NCBI RefSeq assembly: GCF_008152325.1
Contig: NZ_CP042243.1
Location: 1,245,026 to 1,309,025, forward strand
Direction: 5' to 3'
Length of the DNA: 64,000 bases
Source: Crassaminicella thermophila
Lineage (GTDB): Bacteria; Bacillota; Clostridia; Peptostreptococcales; Thermotaleaceae
The notes beneath the pieces were generated by a model. It saw only the letters and a list, made by a program, of their open reading frames with translations, was not told the DNA's origin and ran no database searches. Each line of letters starts with the position of its first letter. Within the stretch, counting starts at the first letter, position 1. The position numbers and the translations under genes are program-made. Positions 16,666-26,495 of the stretch are shown one piece after another.

Positions 16666-16674
16666 TGTTATAAT
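16666..16674 (+). promoter_or_regulatory. Extended -10 element just upstream of the pre-murE hairpin
   Basis: TGTTATAAT (TG, one base, TATAAT). No good -35 lies at standard spacing. Transcription from here would start about 10 bases before the hairpin at 16692. Confidence 0.4.
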
Positions 16675-16691
16675 GGAAACAAATAAAATAG

Positions 16692-16741
16692 AAAAGGCAA
16701 CTTAAATCGAAGTTATATTACTTTGAATTAAGTTGCCTTTT
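16692..16741 (+). terminator. Very stable terminator/attenuator hairpin before murE
   Basis: AAAAGGCAACTTAA (16692-16705) pairs with TTAAGTTGCCTTTT (16728-16741), and after one A/A mismatch the inner segment 16707-16713 pairs with 16720-16726, giving about 21 base pairs around a 6-base loop, with a short T4. It separates spoVD from murE. Confidence 0.75.
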
Positions 16742-16816
16742 AATGAGTTTTGTTTATGATTAAGCATCTAAGTCTATAATATAAAAATAGGAAATATTTA
16801 CATAAGGAGAGATATT

Positions 16817-18277
16817 ATGAAAATCAATGAATTGTTGAATAATGTATCAATTATTGAAACAATAGGAGATATGGATATAGATATAGAAGGGATTGCATAT
16901 GATTCTAGAAAAGTTAAAAATAATTATGTATTTGTTTGTATCATTGGAATAAAAACTGATGGACATAATTATATTGATCAAGCAGTTAAAAATGGGGCAA
17001 AAGTTTTAATATTGGAAAAAAATATTGCACCAATAGAAGGGGTTACGATTATAAAAGTAGAAAATAGTAGAAAAGCTTTGGCAATAATTTCATCTAATTT
17101 TTTTAAAAATCCAACAAAAAGCATGAATATAATAGGGGTTACTGGTACTAATGGAAAAACAACTACAACACATTTGATAAAAAATGTTTTAGAAAAAAAT
17201 GATGTAAATTGCGGATTGATAGGAACCATATCATATCAAATTTTAGATAAAGAATATAAAGCAAATAATACAACACCTGAATCTTTAGAATTACAAAAAT
17301 TATTTCAAGAAATGAAAGATGCTAATGTAGATACTTGTGCTATGGAAGTTTCATCTCATTCACTAGAGTTAGATAGAGTAGCAGGAATTAACTATAAAAT
17401 AGGTGTATTTACAAATTTAACAGCAGATCATATGGATTTTCATAAAACAATTGAAAATTACAAAAATGCAAAAGCAAAACTTTTTTATCAGACCTCTTTA
17501 GCGAATATTATAAATATTGATGATAAATATGGATATGAGATTGCTGATGAAATAAAAAAACTAAATACGAAGCTTGTAACATATGGGATTAACAAAAAGG
17601 CAGAGGTCTATGCAGAGGATATCTGTATTTTTTCAAAGGGTTGTTCATTTACATTAGTTACACCTAAATTTAAGGGCAAGTTAAAAATCACAACTCCAGG
17701 AATGTTTTCAGTATATAATGCTTTAGCAGCTATAGCAGTATGCTATGTTTTAGGGTATAATTTTGATCAAATAAAAAAAGGGATTGAATCTGTAAAGGGT
17801 GTTTCAGGCCGTTTCGAAACTGTAGAAAATACAGGTGATGTTACAATTATTGTTGACTATTCTCATACACCAGATGCATTGGAAAATGCATTAAATACAA
17901 TAAAACAATTTGTAGAGGGAAAAATCATAACAGTATTTGGATGTGGTGGAGATAGAGATAAGATTAAAAGACCTATGATGGGAGAAACTGCTGGTAAACT
18001 TTCAGATTATTGTATTATTACAAGTGATAATCCTAGGTCAGAACAACCGGATGCAATTATTAAAGATATTGAAGTAGGAATAAAAAAGACAAATTGTAAA
18101 TATAAAATGATAGTAGATAGAAAAGAAGCAATAAGAGAAGCAATAAAAGTTAGTGAATCTAAGGATATTATATTAATTGCAGGAAAAGGTCATGAAACCT
18201 ATCAGATTATAGGAGATAAAATAATTGATTTTGATGATAAAAAAGTAGCTCAGGAAATACTGAGGGAGGAAAGATAA
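16817..18277 (+). CDS. murE: UDP-MurNAc-tripeptide synthetase, meso-diaminopimelate type
   Basis: Cytosolic Mur ligase that adds the third residue to UDP-MurNAc-L-Ala-D-Glu. The 486 residues hold the N-terminal UDP-binding domain, the ATP loop GVTGTNGKTTTTH (107-119), the central MEVSSHSL segment, and D404-N-P-R407 in the C-terminal domain, the motif that selects meso-A2pm over L-Lys. GKGHETYQ near the end is canonical. ATG at 16817 follows AAGGAGAG. murF starts 3 bases after the stop. Confidence 0.97.
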   Translation: MKINELLNNVSIIETIGDMDIDIEGIAYDSRKVKNNYVFVCIIGIKTDGHNYIDQAVKNGAKVLILEKNIAPIEGVTIIKVENSRKALAIISSNFFKNPTKSMNIIGVTGTNGKTTTTHLIKNVLEKNDVNCGLIGTISYQILDKEYKANNTTPESLELQKLFQEMKDANVDTCAMEVSSHSLELDRVAGINYKIGVFTNLTADHMDFHKTIENYKNAKAKLFYQTSLANIINIDDKYGYEIADEIKKLNTKLVTYGINKKAEVYAEDICIFSKGCSFTLVTPKFKGKLKITTPGMFSVYNALAAIAVCYVLGYNFDQIKKGIESVKGVSGRFETVENTGDVTIIVDYSHTPDALENALNTIKQFVEGKIITVFGCGGDRDKIKRPMMGETAGKLSDYCIITSDNPRSEQPDAIIKDIEVGIKKTNCKYKMIVDRKEAIREAIKVSESKDIILIAGKGHETYQIIGDKIIDFDDKKVAQEILREER

Positions 18278-18279
18278 AA

Positions 18280-19665
18280 ATGAGGTTGACTATACAAGAA
18301 GTAATTGAAGCTACAAATGGCGAACTTATAAGAGGTGATAAGAAAGATATTGTTATTGGAGTTTCAACTGATTCAAGAAGCATAAACAAAAATGAGTTGT
18401 TTATTCCTTTGATCGGAAAAAAATTTAATGGTCATGATTTTATTGAAAATGCTATAAAATTAGGTGCTAGCGCTATACTGACAAGTCAGAGAATTAAAGA
18501 GAATAAATTAGATTATGTATCTGTTATTAAAGTAAAAGATACTCTAAAAGCTCTTCAAGATCTTGCAAGATATTATATATCAAAATTTAATATAATTGTT
18601 ATAGGGGTTACAGGTAGTACAGGAAAAACTTCAACGAAGGATATGATTTATTCTGTATTATCAAAAAAATATAAGGTTTTAAAGAATCAAGGAAATTTTA
18701 ATAATCACATAGGTTTGCCATTGACTGTTTTTGATTTGAAAAAAGAGCATGAGATAGCCATACTAGAAATGGGAATGAGTGGATTTGATGAAATTGATTT
18801 GCTTGCAAATATAGTTAAACCTAACATTGCAGTAATTACAAATATTGGATTATCTCATATTGAAAATTTAGGATCGCAAGAAAATATTTTAAATGCTAAG
18901 ATGGAAATAACAAATTACTTTGATGAAACGAATACATTAATTGTAAATGGGGATGACCAATTGTTAAAGAATATAGAAAACAACGGGATAAATTTTCATA
19001 AATACTTTGTAGGCTTAGGAACAAATTGTAATTATCAAGCTGTAAACATAAATGATTTAGGTGAAGATGGAATTAGTTTTGATGTGCTTATAGATAAAAA
19101 AGCATATCCATTTAGATTAAATGTTCCTGGAATACATAATGTATATAATGCTTTATATGCAATTGCTATTGGCAAGATTTTAAATGTTGATATAAAATTG
19201 ATTTATGATGGGATAAAAGATTTTAAAGGAAGCAAAATGAGATTAAATATATTAACTACAAATGAAGAAATTAAAGTTATTAATGATGCTTACAATGCAA
19301 GTCCTGATTCAATGCGTGCTGCAATAGCTGTATTAAGTAAGATGAGCAAAAACAGGAGAATTGCAGTCCTTGGGGATATGCTTGAAATGGGAGAATATTC
19401 AACGAAAGGGCATTATGATGTAGGTATTGAAGTAGCGAAACAGTCTGTAGAATTATTAATTACGATTGGTGAAAAGGCAAAAAATATTGCAAAGGGTGCT
19501 ATTGAAAATGGTTTTGATAAAAAAAATATATTTCTATGCAAAAACAATAAAGAAGCTATCAATATTTTAAAAGATTTACTACAAAGAAAAGATGCTGTAC
19601 TGATAAAGGGATCAAGGGGAATGCGAATGGAGGAAATTGTAGAATACATACAAGAGAGGAGTTAA
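18280..19665 (+). CDS. murF: UDP-MurNAc-tripeptide-D-alanyl-D-alanine ligase
   Basis: Mur ligase that adds D-Ala-D-Ala to complete the UDP-MurNAc pentapeptide. The 461 residues show the family order: N-terminal domain with STDSRSI, ATP loop GVTGSTGKTSTKD (109-121), EMGMSGFDEIDLL, NDAYNASPDSM (the MurF hallmark), then a C-terminal domain with VLGDMLEMG. It starts 3 bases after murE and is translationally coupled. Confidence 0.97.
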   Translation: MRLTIQEVIEATNGELIRGDKKDIVIGVSTDSRSINKNELFIPLIGKKFNGHDFIENAIKLGASAILTSQRIKENKLDYVSVIKVKDTLKALQDLARYYISKFNIIVIGVTGSTGKTSTKDMIYSVLSKKYKVLKNQGNFNNHIGLPLTVFDLKKEHEIAILEMGMSGFDEIDLLANIVKPNIAVITNIGLSHIENLGSQENILNAKMEITNYFDETNTLIVNGDDQLLKNIENNGINFHKYFVGLGTNCNYQAVNINDLGEDGISFDVLIDKKAYPFRLNVPGIHNVYNALYAIAIGKILNVDIKLIYDGIKDFKGSKMRLNILTTNEEIKVINDAYNASPDSMRAAIAVLSKMSKNRRIAVLGDMLEMGEYSTKGHYDVGIEVAKQSVELLITIGEKAKNIAKGAIENGFDKKNIFLCKNNKEAINILKDLLQRKDAVLIKGSRGMRMEEIVEYIQERS

Positions 19666-19669
19666 TTAG

Positions 19670-20632
19670 ATGATACAATATAAGCAACTAATAACAACAA
19701 TAGTCATTTCATTCTTTATTACACTAATTTTAGGACCAATTGTTATACCTATATTACAAAGATTAAAGGTAGGACAAAGCATAAGGGATGAAGGGCCAAA
19801 AACACATATGTTAAAATCAGGAACGCCAACAATGGGTGGATTGATTATGATTACTGCTATTTGTGTAACAACTTTAACATCTGGAATGTTAAATAGAGAC
19901 TTATATGTTATTTTATTTGCAACAATTTCTTTTGGGCTAATAGGATTTATAGATGATTTTATAAAAGTAGTATTAAAAAGAAACTTAGGACTTAAAGCTT
20001 ACCAAAAATTGATTGGGCAAATTATTGTTGCTATAATAATAGCTGTTTATCAGTCTTCTATATCTATATCTAGTACAAAAATATTCATACCATTTATGAA
20101 TCAATATTTGGATTTTGGTATTTTATATATTCCATTTATTGCTACAGTTGTAGTTGCGACAGCAAATAGTGTGAATCTAACAGATGGTCTTGACGGGTTG
20201 GCTGCAGGGGTTACATTGATTGTTTCATCTTTTTTCAGTTTAATAGCAATGAATTGGGGATATCCTAGTATTGCTGTATTTTGTGGAGCGTTAACAGGAG
20301 CATGTTTAGGGTTTTTAAGATTTAATGCTCATCCAGCGAAAGTATTTATGGGAGATACTGGTTCTATGGCATTAGGTGGTGCCATTGCAACTATTGCAAT
20401 TCTTATGAATTTAACCCTCCTAATTCCTATTGTGGGAGGAATTTATTTTGTAGAAGCATTGTCTGTTATATTACAAGTAGCATCTTATAAGATAACAGGA
20501 AAAAGAATTTTTAGAATGAGTCCACTTCATCATCATTACGAACTAAAGGGGTGGAAGGAAACTAAAGTTGTTGTTGTATTTTGGTCTGTTACCCTATTAT
20601 TGTGTATAGTAGGACTATTTAGTTTAAATTAA
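19670..20632 (+). CDS. mraY: Phospho-MurNAc-pentapeptide translocase
   Basis: Polytopic membrane enzyme that transfers phospho-MurNAc-pentapeptide to undecaprenyl phosphate, forming lipid I. The 320-residue protein has about ten hydrophobic segments and the catalytic cytoplasmic motifs: GPKTHMLKSGTPTMGG, IDDFIKVVLKRNLGLKAYQK (with the DD pair), NLTDGLDGLAAG and NAHPAKVFMGDTGSMALGG, ending with MSPLHHHYELKGW. It lies 4 bases after murF. Confidence 0.98.
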   Translation: MIQYKQLITTIVISFFITLILGPIVIPILQRLKVGQSIRDEGPKTHMLKSGTPTMGGLIMITAICVTTLTSGMLNRDLYVILFATISFGLIGFIDDFIKVVLKRNLGLKAYQKLIGQIIVAIIIAVYQSSISISSTKIFIPFMNQYLDFGILYIPFIATVVVATANSVNLTDGLDGLAAGVTLIVSSFFSLIAMNWGYPSIAVFCGALTGACLGFLRFNAHPAKVFMGDTGSMALGGAIATIAILMNLTLLIPIVGGIYFVEALSVILQVASYKITGKRIFRMSPLHHHYELKGWKETKVVVVFWSVTLLLCIVGLFSLN

Positions 20633-20675
20633 TATTTAAAATAAAAGTATAAAGACATGAAAGCGGGTGTATACA

Positions 20676-22034
20676 TTGGTAATAAAAGACAAAAGGGTTT
20701 TGGTTATTGGCTTAGGGATCTCAGGCATACCAACAGTAAATACTTTACTATCATTAGGAGCAAAGGTAACAGTTAATGATAAGAAAACACAAGAAGAGCT
20801 TAAAGATATATTAAAAGAATTAGATACTAATAAAGTAGATCTTATATTAGGGAAACACCCAGAAAATATGGCTCTTTTTGATTTGATTATATTAAGTCCT
20901 GGTGTGCCAACAGATTTAATGTTTATTCAAGAAGCAAGAAAAATGGGTGTAACAATTATGGGAGAATTAGAATTAGCATATAGATTATGTGAAGGAAAAT
21001 TTGTTGCAATAACTGGTACAAACGGAAAAACTACTACAACTGCATTAACAGGAGAAATATTTAAAAATGCGAAAAAAGAAACATATATTGTAGGAAATAT
21101 TGGTATTGCAGCAATATCTAAAATTCAAGAAGCGAGTGCTGATGCAATAATGGTAACAGAGGTGAGCAGCTTTCAGCTTGAAAGTATTATAGATTTCAAA
21201 CCAAAGATTGCAGCTATTTTAAATATCACACCAGATCATTTAAATAGACACAAAACAATGGAAAACTATATTAAAGCAAAATCAAATATATTTAAAAATC
21301 AAGATAAAAATAATTATTTAGTATTAAATGTAGATAATGAAATAACTTATGAATTGAGAAGTTTAGCCAAATCTATTGTAATACCTTTTAGTAGAAAACA
21401 AAAACTGGAAAAAGGAGCATATGTTATAGATGATTATATTGTTATAAAAGAAGAGAATAAAAAATATGAAATTATATGTAAAGTAGATGAATTGAAAATA
21501 CCAGGAAAACATAATTTAGAAAATGCATTAGCAGCAGTTGCTATAGCACATTGGTCAGGTATTGATAATAAAACGATAGCAGATACATTAAGAAATTTTA
21601 GAGGTGTTGAACATAGAATAGAATTTGTAGCAGAAATTGAGGGTGTAGATTTTGTTAATGATTCAAAGGGAACAAATCCTGATGCAGCTATTCGTGCCAT
21701 TGAAGCTATGAAAACACCAATTGTTTTAATCGCTGGAGGAATGGATAAAGGAAGCGATTTTAATGAGTTTTTACATTCGTTTCAAGGCAAGGTGAAATAC
21801 TTGGTTTTATTAGGAGAAACAGCACAAAAAATTAAAAAGACAGCTCAAAAGAATGGATTTTATGAAATAAGCATTGTAGAAAATATGGAACAAGCAGTAC
21901 AATTAGCTGCTAAGGTTGCACAAGTAGGCGATACAGTATTATTATCACCTGCATGTGCAAGTTGGGATATGTATCCTAGTTTTGAAGTTAGGGGTAAGCA
22001 TTTTAAAGAATGTGTAAATAAATTAAGGGGGTAA
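20676..22034 (+). CDS. murD: UDP-MurNAc-L-alanine:D-glutamate ligase
   Basis: Mur ligase that adds D-glutamate to UDP-MurNAc-L-Ala. The 452 residues start with a Rossmann-like segment VLVIGLGISG, carry the ATP loop ITGTNGKTTTT at about 110-120, and contain VTEVSSFQLE, NITPDHLNRH and the late NDSKGTNPDAA and SPACASWDMY motifs of MurD. A GTG at 20667 is in frame, but AGCGGGTG would overlap it; the TTG at 20676 has proper spacing. It is part of the mur run. Confidence 0.96.
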   Translation: MVIKDKRVLVIGLGISGIPTVNTLLSLGAKVTVNDKKTQEELKDILKELDTNKVDLILGKHPENMALFDLIILSPGVPTDLMFIQEARKMGVTIMGELELAYRLCEGKFVAITGTNGKTTTTALTGEIFKNAKKETYIVGNIGIAAISKIQEASADAIMVTEVSSFQLESIIDFKPKIAAILNITPDHLNRHKTMENYIKAKSNIFKNQDKNNYLVLNVDNEITYELRSLAKSIVIPFSRKQKLEKGAYVIDDYIVIKEENKKYEIICKVDELKIPGKHNLENALAAVAIAHWSGIDNKTIADTLRNFRGVEHRIEFVAEIEGVDFVNDSKGTNPDAAIRAIEAMKTPIVLIAGGMDKGSDFNEFLHSFQGKVKYLVLLGETAQKIKKTAQKNGFYEISIVENMEQAVQLAAKVAQVGDTVLLSPACASWDMYPSFEVRGKHFKECVNKLRG

Positions 22035-22039
22035 TAGAA

Positions 22040-23143
22040 ATGGCAAAAAAGAAGTCCAGTGATTTTACCCTTTTACTTACAGTTTTAATACTAGTTATAA
22101 TAGGAATTATTATGGTGTTTAGCTCAAGCCATTACTATGCTTTATCTAAAATGAATGATTCTTATCATTTTCTAAAAAGAGAGTTAATGTGGGCTACATT
22201 AGGGCTTTTAGGTATGTTTTTTACAATGAATTTTGATTATTGGAAATATAAGAAATTAGCACCATATGCTTATATTTTTAGTATAATTCTATTAATACTC
22301 GTGTTAACACCACTTGGTATGGAAATTAACGGTGCAAAAAGATGGTTAGGTGTAGGAGGATTTACAATTATGCCAGGAGAAGTTGCAAAAATTTGTGGAA
22401 TTATTTTTGCAGCAAATTATCTTTCTCGAAAGCCAGAAAAGATAAAAAAGTTTTTACAAGGTGTAGTTCCATGCTTATTTATTATTGGGATATATTTTTC
22501 ACTAATTATATTGCAACCAAATTTAAGTACTGCAGTTACTATAAGCGGTATTATTGGGTGCATGATGTTTGTAGCAGGTATGAGGTGGGCACATGTATCA
22601 CTCATGGGGCTTAGTGGCGTCGGTTTATTAGTCGTTTTGATTCTACTAGAACCTTATCGTATGAGAAGATTAACTGGATTTTTAGATCCTTTTGCAGATC
22701 CTCAAGGTACCGGATATCAGGTGATCCAATCTTTATTAGCATTAGGATCAGGAGGATTGTTTGGTGTAGGACTTGGAAAAAGTATTCAAAAATATCTGTA
22801 CATACCTGAGCCTCAAAATGATTTTATATTTGCTATTATTGGTGAAGAATTAGGTTTTGTTGGTTGTGTTACAGTGATTATTTTATTTCTTCTGTTGATT
22901 TGGAGAGGAGTAAGAATTGCAATTAATGCACCAGACCTATTTGGCTGTTTGCTTGCTACAGGTGTAACATCAATGGTAGCAGTACAAGTTATTATTAATA
23001 TTGCAGTTGCTACATCTTCCATGCCTGTTACCGGAATTCCATTACCATTTATTAGTTGGGGAGGAAATTCATTGGCAATATTTATGTCAGCTATTGGTAT
23101 TTTATTAAATATATCTAGATATTCGAATTTAGATAGGAGTTGA
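22040..23143 (+). CDS. SEDS family peptidoglycan glycosyltransferase, FtsW/SpoVE type
   Basis: Ten-helix SEDS polymerase that extends glycan strands from lipid II together with a class B PBP, presumably the SpoVD/FtsI encoded upstream. The 367 residues include VFSSSHYYAL near the start, NGAKRWLGVGGFTIMPGE, the long extracellular loop with DPFADPQGTGYQ and GSGGLFGVGLGKS, and PEPQNDFIFAIIGEELGF (a catalytic-region hallmark), then PFISWGGNS. The position between murD and murG fits either FtsW or SpoVE, and sequence alone does not separate them. Confidence 0.95.
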   Translation: MAKKKSSDFTLLLTVLILVIIGIIMVFSSSHYYALSKMNDSYHFLKRELMWATLGLLGMFFTMNFDYWKYKKLAPYAYIFSIILLILVLTPLGMEINGAKRWLGVGGFTIMPGEVAKICGIIFAANYLSRKPEKIKKFLQGVVPCLFIIGIYFSLIILQPNLSTAVTISGIIGCMMFVAGMRWAHVSLMGLSGVGLLVVLILLEPYRMRRLTGFLDPFADPQGTGYQVIQSLLALGSGGLFGVGLGKSIQKYLYIPEPQNDFIFAIIGEELGFVGCVTVIILFLLLIWRGVRIAINAPDLFGCLLATGVTSMVAVQVIINIAVATSSMPVTGIPLPFISWGGNSLAIFMSAIGILLNISRYSNLDRS

Positions 23144-23147
23144 AGTA

Positions 23148-24254
23148 ATGAAAATATTAATTTCAGGTGGAGGAACAGGTGGGCATATATATCCAGCAAT
23201 TGCAATAGCTAATAAAATAAAAGAGGAAATCAAAGGTGTTGAAATATTATTTGTAGGTACGCAAAATGGATTAGAAAGTAAACTTGTACCAAATGCAGGA
23301 TATAAACTTGAAAGAATAACTGTTAGTGGATTTAAAAGAAGTTTATCATTTGATACAGTAAAATCTGTGAGAGATCTATTTTTAGGAATAAAAGATGCTA
23401 TAAAAATAATAAAAAAATTCAAGCCAGATTTGGTAATAGGGACTGGAGGATATGTATGTGGCCCAATTGTTTTTATTGCATCTTTGTTAAATATTAAAAC
23501 TGTAATACATGAACAAAATGTTATTCCGGGGATTACAAATAAAATACTGGGTAAATTTGTTAATAAGATATTAGTGAGTTTTGAAGAGTCAAAACAATAC
23601 TTTAATTATAGTAATAAAATCGTAGTTACAGGAAATCCTGTAAGAAAGGATTTTATTGATATAGACAAGACACAATGCCGAAAAGCTTTAGGAATTTATG
23701 ATGAGCGTTTTGTTATAATGTCCTTTGGGGGAAGCAGAGGAGCAGAAAAAATAAATGAAACGATGATTGAAGTTTTGAAAAAATTTAATGGAAGCAAGGA
23801 CATAACTATTATTCATGTGACAGGAAGCATACACTATGAAGCAACACTCAAAAAATTAAATAAAAATAATTTTAAAATGAAAGATAATATTATTGTTAAA
23901 GAATATATTTATGATATGTCTAAATATATGGGAGCTTGTGATTTAGTTATATGTAGATCAGGAGCTATTACACTAGCTGAAATTACAGCTATGGGTTTAC
24001 CAGCTATTTTAATACCATCACCCTATGTAACCAATAATCATCAAGAATTAAATGCTAAGGTATTGGAAAAAAATGGTGCTGCTGTTTTAATACCAGAAAG
24101 GGAGTTAACTGATAAAAATATAGTAAACTTAGTAGAACTATTTCTAAGAGATAGAAATAGGATAAAAGAAATGGCAAACAAAAGTAAAACATTGGCAAAA
24201 CCAAATGCTACAGATATTATTTATACTAATATCTTAAATTTATTTAAATTATAG
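23148..24254 (+). CDS. murG: UDP-GlcNAc:lipid I N-acetylglucosaminyltransferase
   Basis: Peripheral membrane GT28 enzyme that makes lipid II from lipid I and UDP-GlcNAc. The 368-residue protein opens with the glycine-rich loop SGGGTGGHIYPA (6-17), then has TGGYVCGP, HEQNVIPG, TGNPVR and the C-terminal UDP-binding segment CRSGAITLAEITAMGLPAILIPSP. It starts 4 bases after the SEDS gene behind TAGGAG. The 140 bases after it hold no gene. Confidence 0.97.
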   Translation: MKILISGGGTGGHIYPAIAIANKIKEEIKGVEILFVGTQNGLESKLVPNAGYKLERITVSGFKRSLSFDTVKSVRDLFLGIKDAIKIIKKFKPDLVIGTGGYVCGPIVFIASLLNIKTVIHEQNVIPGITNKILGKFVNKILVSFEESKQYFNYSNKIVVTGNPVRKDFIDIDKTQCRKALGIYDERFVIMSFGGSRGAEKINETMIEVLKKFNGSKDITIIHVTGSIHYEATLKKLNKNNFKMKDNIIVKEYIYDMSKYMGACDLVICRSGAITLAEITAMGLPAILIPSPYVTNNHQELNAKVLEKNGAAVLIPERELTDKNIVNLVELFLRDRNRIKEMANKSKTLAKPNATDIIYTNILNLFKL

Positions 24255-24394
24255 AATGATTTTGTATGTTTGTTATCGTAACACCTTCGAGAATTATGCA
24301 TAAAATGGTTAATATATTATATCTTTGTTATGTTTATTTATATATAAATAGATTTAATAATTGTATTTAGGAAGATATCTCGGAGGTGGACTAT

Positions 24395-25648
24395 GTGAGT
24401 AAATTACTTATTCGAGGCAGAAATAAGTTAAATGGGCAAATAAGGATTGGAGGTGCAAAAAATGCTGTACTTCCAATCTTAGCTGCTACAGTATTAAATG
24501 GAGGAGAAAACATACTATTCGACTCTCCGGATCTTAGAGATGTTCATTCAATGATTGAAATTTTAAGATCTATTGGATGTAAAGTGAGCTTTGAAAATTC
24601 TGTGTTAACAGTTAATTCAAGTACACTTTCATCACATGAGATTCCTGAGCACTTAGTAAGAGAAATGAGATCTTCTATATTTTTAATGGGACCTATGCTA
24701 GGCAGATGTGGTAAAATTAAAATAAGTTATCCAGGTGGTTGTGAAATAGGTCCTAGACCAATTGATCTTCATTTGAAAGCTTTAAGAGAATTAGGTGTTA
24801 AGATTACTGAAGCCCATGGTTTTTTGGAATGTGAGGCAATAAAATTAGAAGGAAAAGAAATACACTTAGATTATCCGAGTGTTGGAGCAACTGAAAATAT
24901 AATGCTAGTGGCGGTTTTGGCAAAAGGAATAACAAAAATCAGAAATGCTGCTAAGGAGCCTGAAATTGTTGATTTGCAGAATTATTTAAATAGAATGGGT
25001 GCAAAAATAAGAGGAGCCGGAACAAGTGAAATTATTATTGAAGGTGTTGATAAACTATATGGTTTAGAGCATAAAATTATTCCAGATAGGATTGTTGCAG
25101 GAACAATAGCTACTGCAGGGGCAATAGCTGGAGGAGAAATTATACTAAATAATGTAGTTGTTGATCATATGAAGCCTATTTTATTAAAATTAAAAGAAGC
25201 AGGTTGCTGGGTATTTGAGAAAAACAATAGTTTAAAAATAAAATCATCTCAAAGGCTTAAAGCAGTGGAGATGACTAAAACATTACCTTATCCTGGGTTT
25301 CCAACAGATATGCAGGCTCAGTTTATGGCTTTAATGACTATTGCTCGGGGGACTAGCATAATTACTGAAACAGTTTTTGAGAATAGATTTAAACATGTAG
25401 ATGAGTTAATAAGAATGGGTGCTAAAATTAAAATTGATGGTAGAGTCGCAGTTATTCAAGGAGTTAAAAAACTTACTGGAGCAAAAGTTTTTGCAAAGGA
25501 TTTGAGAGGAGGAGCAGCTTTAGTATTAGCAGGTCTTACAGCTGAAGGAACAACAATAGTTGACAATATTAAACATATAGATAGAGGATATGAACAATTA
25601 GATAAAATGCTTAAGGAATTAGGTGCAGATATTAAAAGAATTGATTAA
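24395..25648 (+). CDS. murA: UDP-GlcNAc 1-carboxyvinyltransferase
   Basis: First committed enzyme of peptidoglycan precursor synthesis; it transfers enolpyruvate from PEP to UDP-GlcNAc and is the fosfomycin target. The 417 residues carry GGAKNA with K22, and the active-site loop PGGCEIGPRPID with C116, the cysteine modified by fosfomycin. FPTDMQAQ and VFENRFKHVDEL lie in the second half. GGAGGTGG is 5 bases before the GTG at 24395; the GTG at 24386 falls inside that site, so I rejected it. A hairpin follows the stop. Confidence 0.97.
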   Translation: MSKLLIRGRNKLNGQIRIGGAKNAVLPILAATVLNGGENILFDSPDLRDVHSMIEILRSIGCKVSFENSVLTVNSSTLSSHEIPEHLVREMRSSIFLMGPMLGRCGKIKISYPGGCEIGPRPIDLHLKALRELGVKITEAHGFLECEAIKLEGKEIHLDYPSVGATENIMLVAVLAKGITKIRNAAKEPEIVDLQNYLNRMGAKIRGAGTSEIIIEGVDKLYGLEHKIIPDRIVAGTIATAGAIAGGEIILNNVVVDHMKPILLKLKEAGCWVFEKNNSLKIKSSQRLKAVEMTKTLPYPGFPTDMQAQFMALMTIARGTSIITETVFENRFKHVDELIRMGAKIKIDGRVAVIQGVKKLTGAKVFAKDLRGGAALVLAGLTAEGTTIVDNIKHIDRGYEQLDKMLKELGADIKRID

Positions 25649-25671
25649 GAGACAGCTTTTGCTGCTCTTAA
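25645..25671 (+). terminator. Hairpin between murA and ftsQ without a T-run
   Basis: TTAAGAG-A-CAGC / GCTG-CTCTTAA pair perfectly except for one bulged A, with a TTTT loop. AGTAATAAAA follows instead of T's, so this may be a processing or partial termination site. It overlaps the murA stop codon. Confidence 0.4.
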
Positions 25672-25719
25672 GTAATAAAATAATAATGGACGAACCCTTA
25701 AGTTAAAAGGTGAGGAAAT

Positions 25720-26484
25720 ATGTGCAGATATAATAAGGATATAGATAAAAATGTAAAAAGAAAAAAAAATGCCATGATTTTTATGGTTATGTTGTTGCTA
25801 TGTATTGTTTCTTTCATAATAATATTCAAAACAGATTTATTTACTGTAAAATATGTAGAGGTTGGTGGAAATCATATTGTTACAAAGGATGAAATAATCA
25901 ATATATCCGGAATCATTTTTGGCAATCATATCTTCAAAGAAAATATTAATAGTATAAAATCAAACTTATATAGAAATCCATATATAAAGACAGTTCAGGT
26001 GAAAAGGAAATTACCAAATAAAATAATTATTAGTGTGGTAGAAAGAGAAGAAGCAGCAGCTATTCCATTTATGAATGAGTTCTTGATTATAGATGAAGAT
26101 GGAATGGTTCTAAGATCTTCACGCAGTAATACATCACTTGATAATGAAAATTTAAAAATTATAAAGGGTTTTGAATTTTCTAATTTTATGGAAGGAGCAA
26201 TTCTTGAAGTAAAAGATAAAAGTAAATTAAAAAAAGCTTTAGAAGTTGCAAGAAAAATTAATGAAAACCAAATTGTAATTACTGAATTAGATGTATCAGA
26301 TAAGAAGGATGTTGTTGTAAAACTTACGAATGAGTTAATATGTAGAATTGGAGAAGGAAACAATTTGAATTATTCTTTAAAAGTATTAAAAAAAATACTA
26401 GAAGACCTAAAACAAAAAAATATTATAAGAGGTGTTATTGATATGAGTCATGAAGGCTATCCAAGCTATAGACCTGTAGAATAG
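25720..26484 (+). CDS. ftsQ: Cell division protein FtsQ/DivIB
   Basis: Bitopic divisome protein. A short basic cytoplasmic tail is followed by one membrane helix (about 20-38), then a POTRA domain (about 42-112; TVKYVEVGGNHIVTKDEI, NLYRNPYIKTVQVKRKLPNKI), then the beta domain, ending near GYPSYRPVE. At 254 residues it has the usual size. It scaffolds FtsL/DivIC with the septal synthase. ATG at 25720 follows AAAGGTGAGG. The DUF881 genes follow directly. Confidence 0.93.
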   Translation: MCRYNKDIDKNVKRKKNAMIFMVMLLLCIVSFIIIFKTDLFTVKYVEVGGNHIVTKDEIINISGIIFGNHIFKENINSIKSNLYRNPYIKTVQVKRKLPNKIIISVVEREEAAAIPFMNEFLIIDEDGMVLRSSRSNTSLDNENLKIIKGFEFSNFMEGAILEVKDKSKLKKALEVARKINENQIVITELDVSDKKDVVVKLTNELICRIGEGNNLNYSLKVLKKILEDLKQKNIIRGVIDMSHEGYPSYRPVE

Positions 26485-26495
26485 GAGGAGATAGC

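Noticed and set aside
24255-24394. Riboswitch or small gene in the murG-murA gap
   Set aside because: I see only AT-rich sequence with a short TGTTA/TAACA inverted repeat and no conserved riboswitch core.
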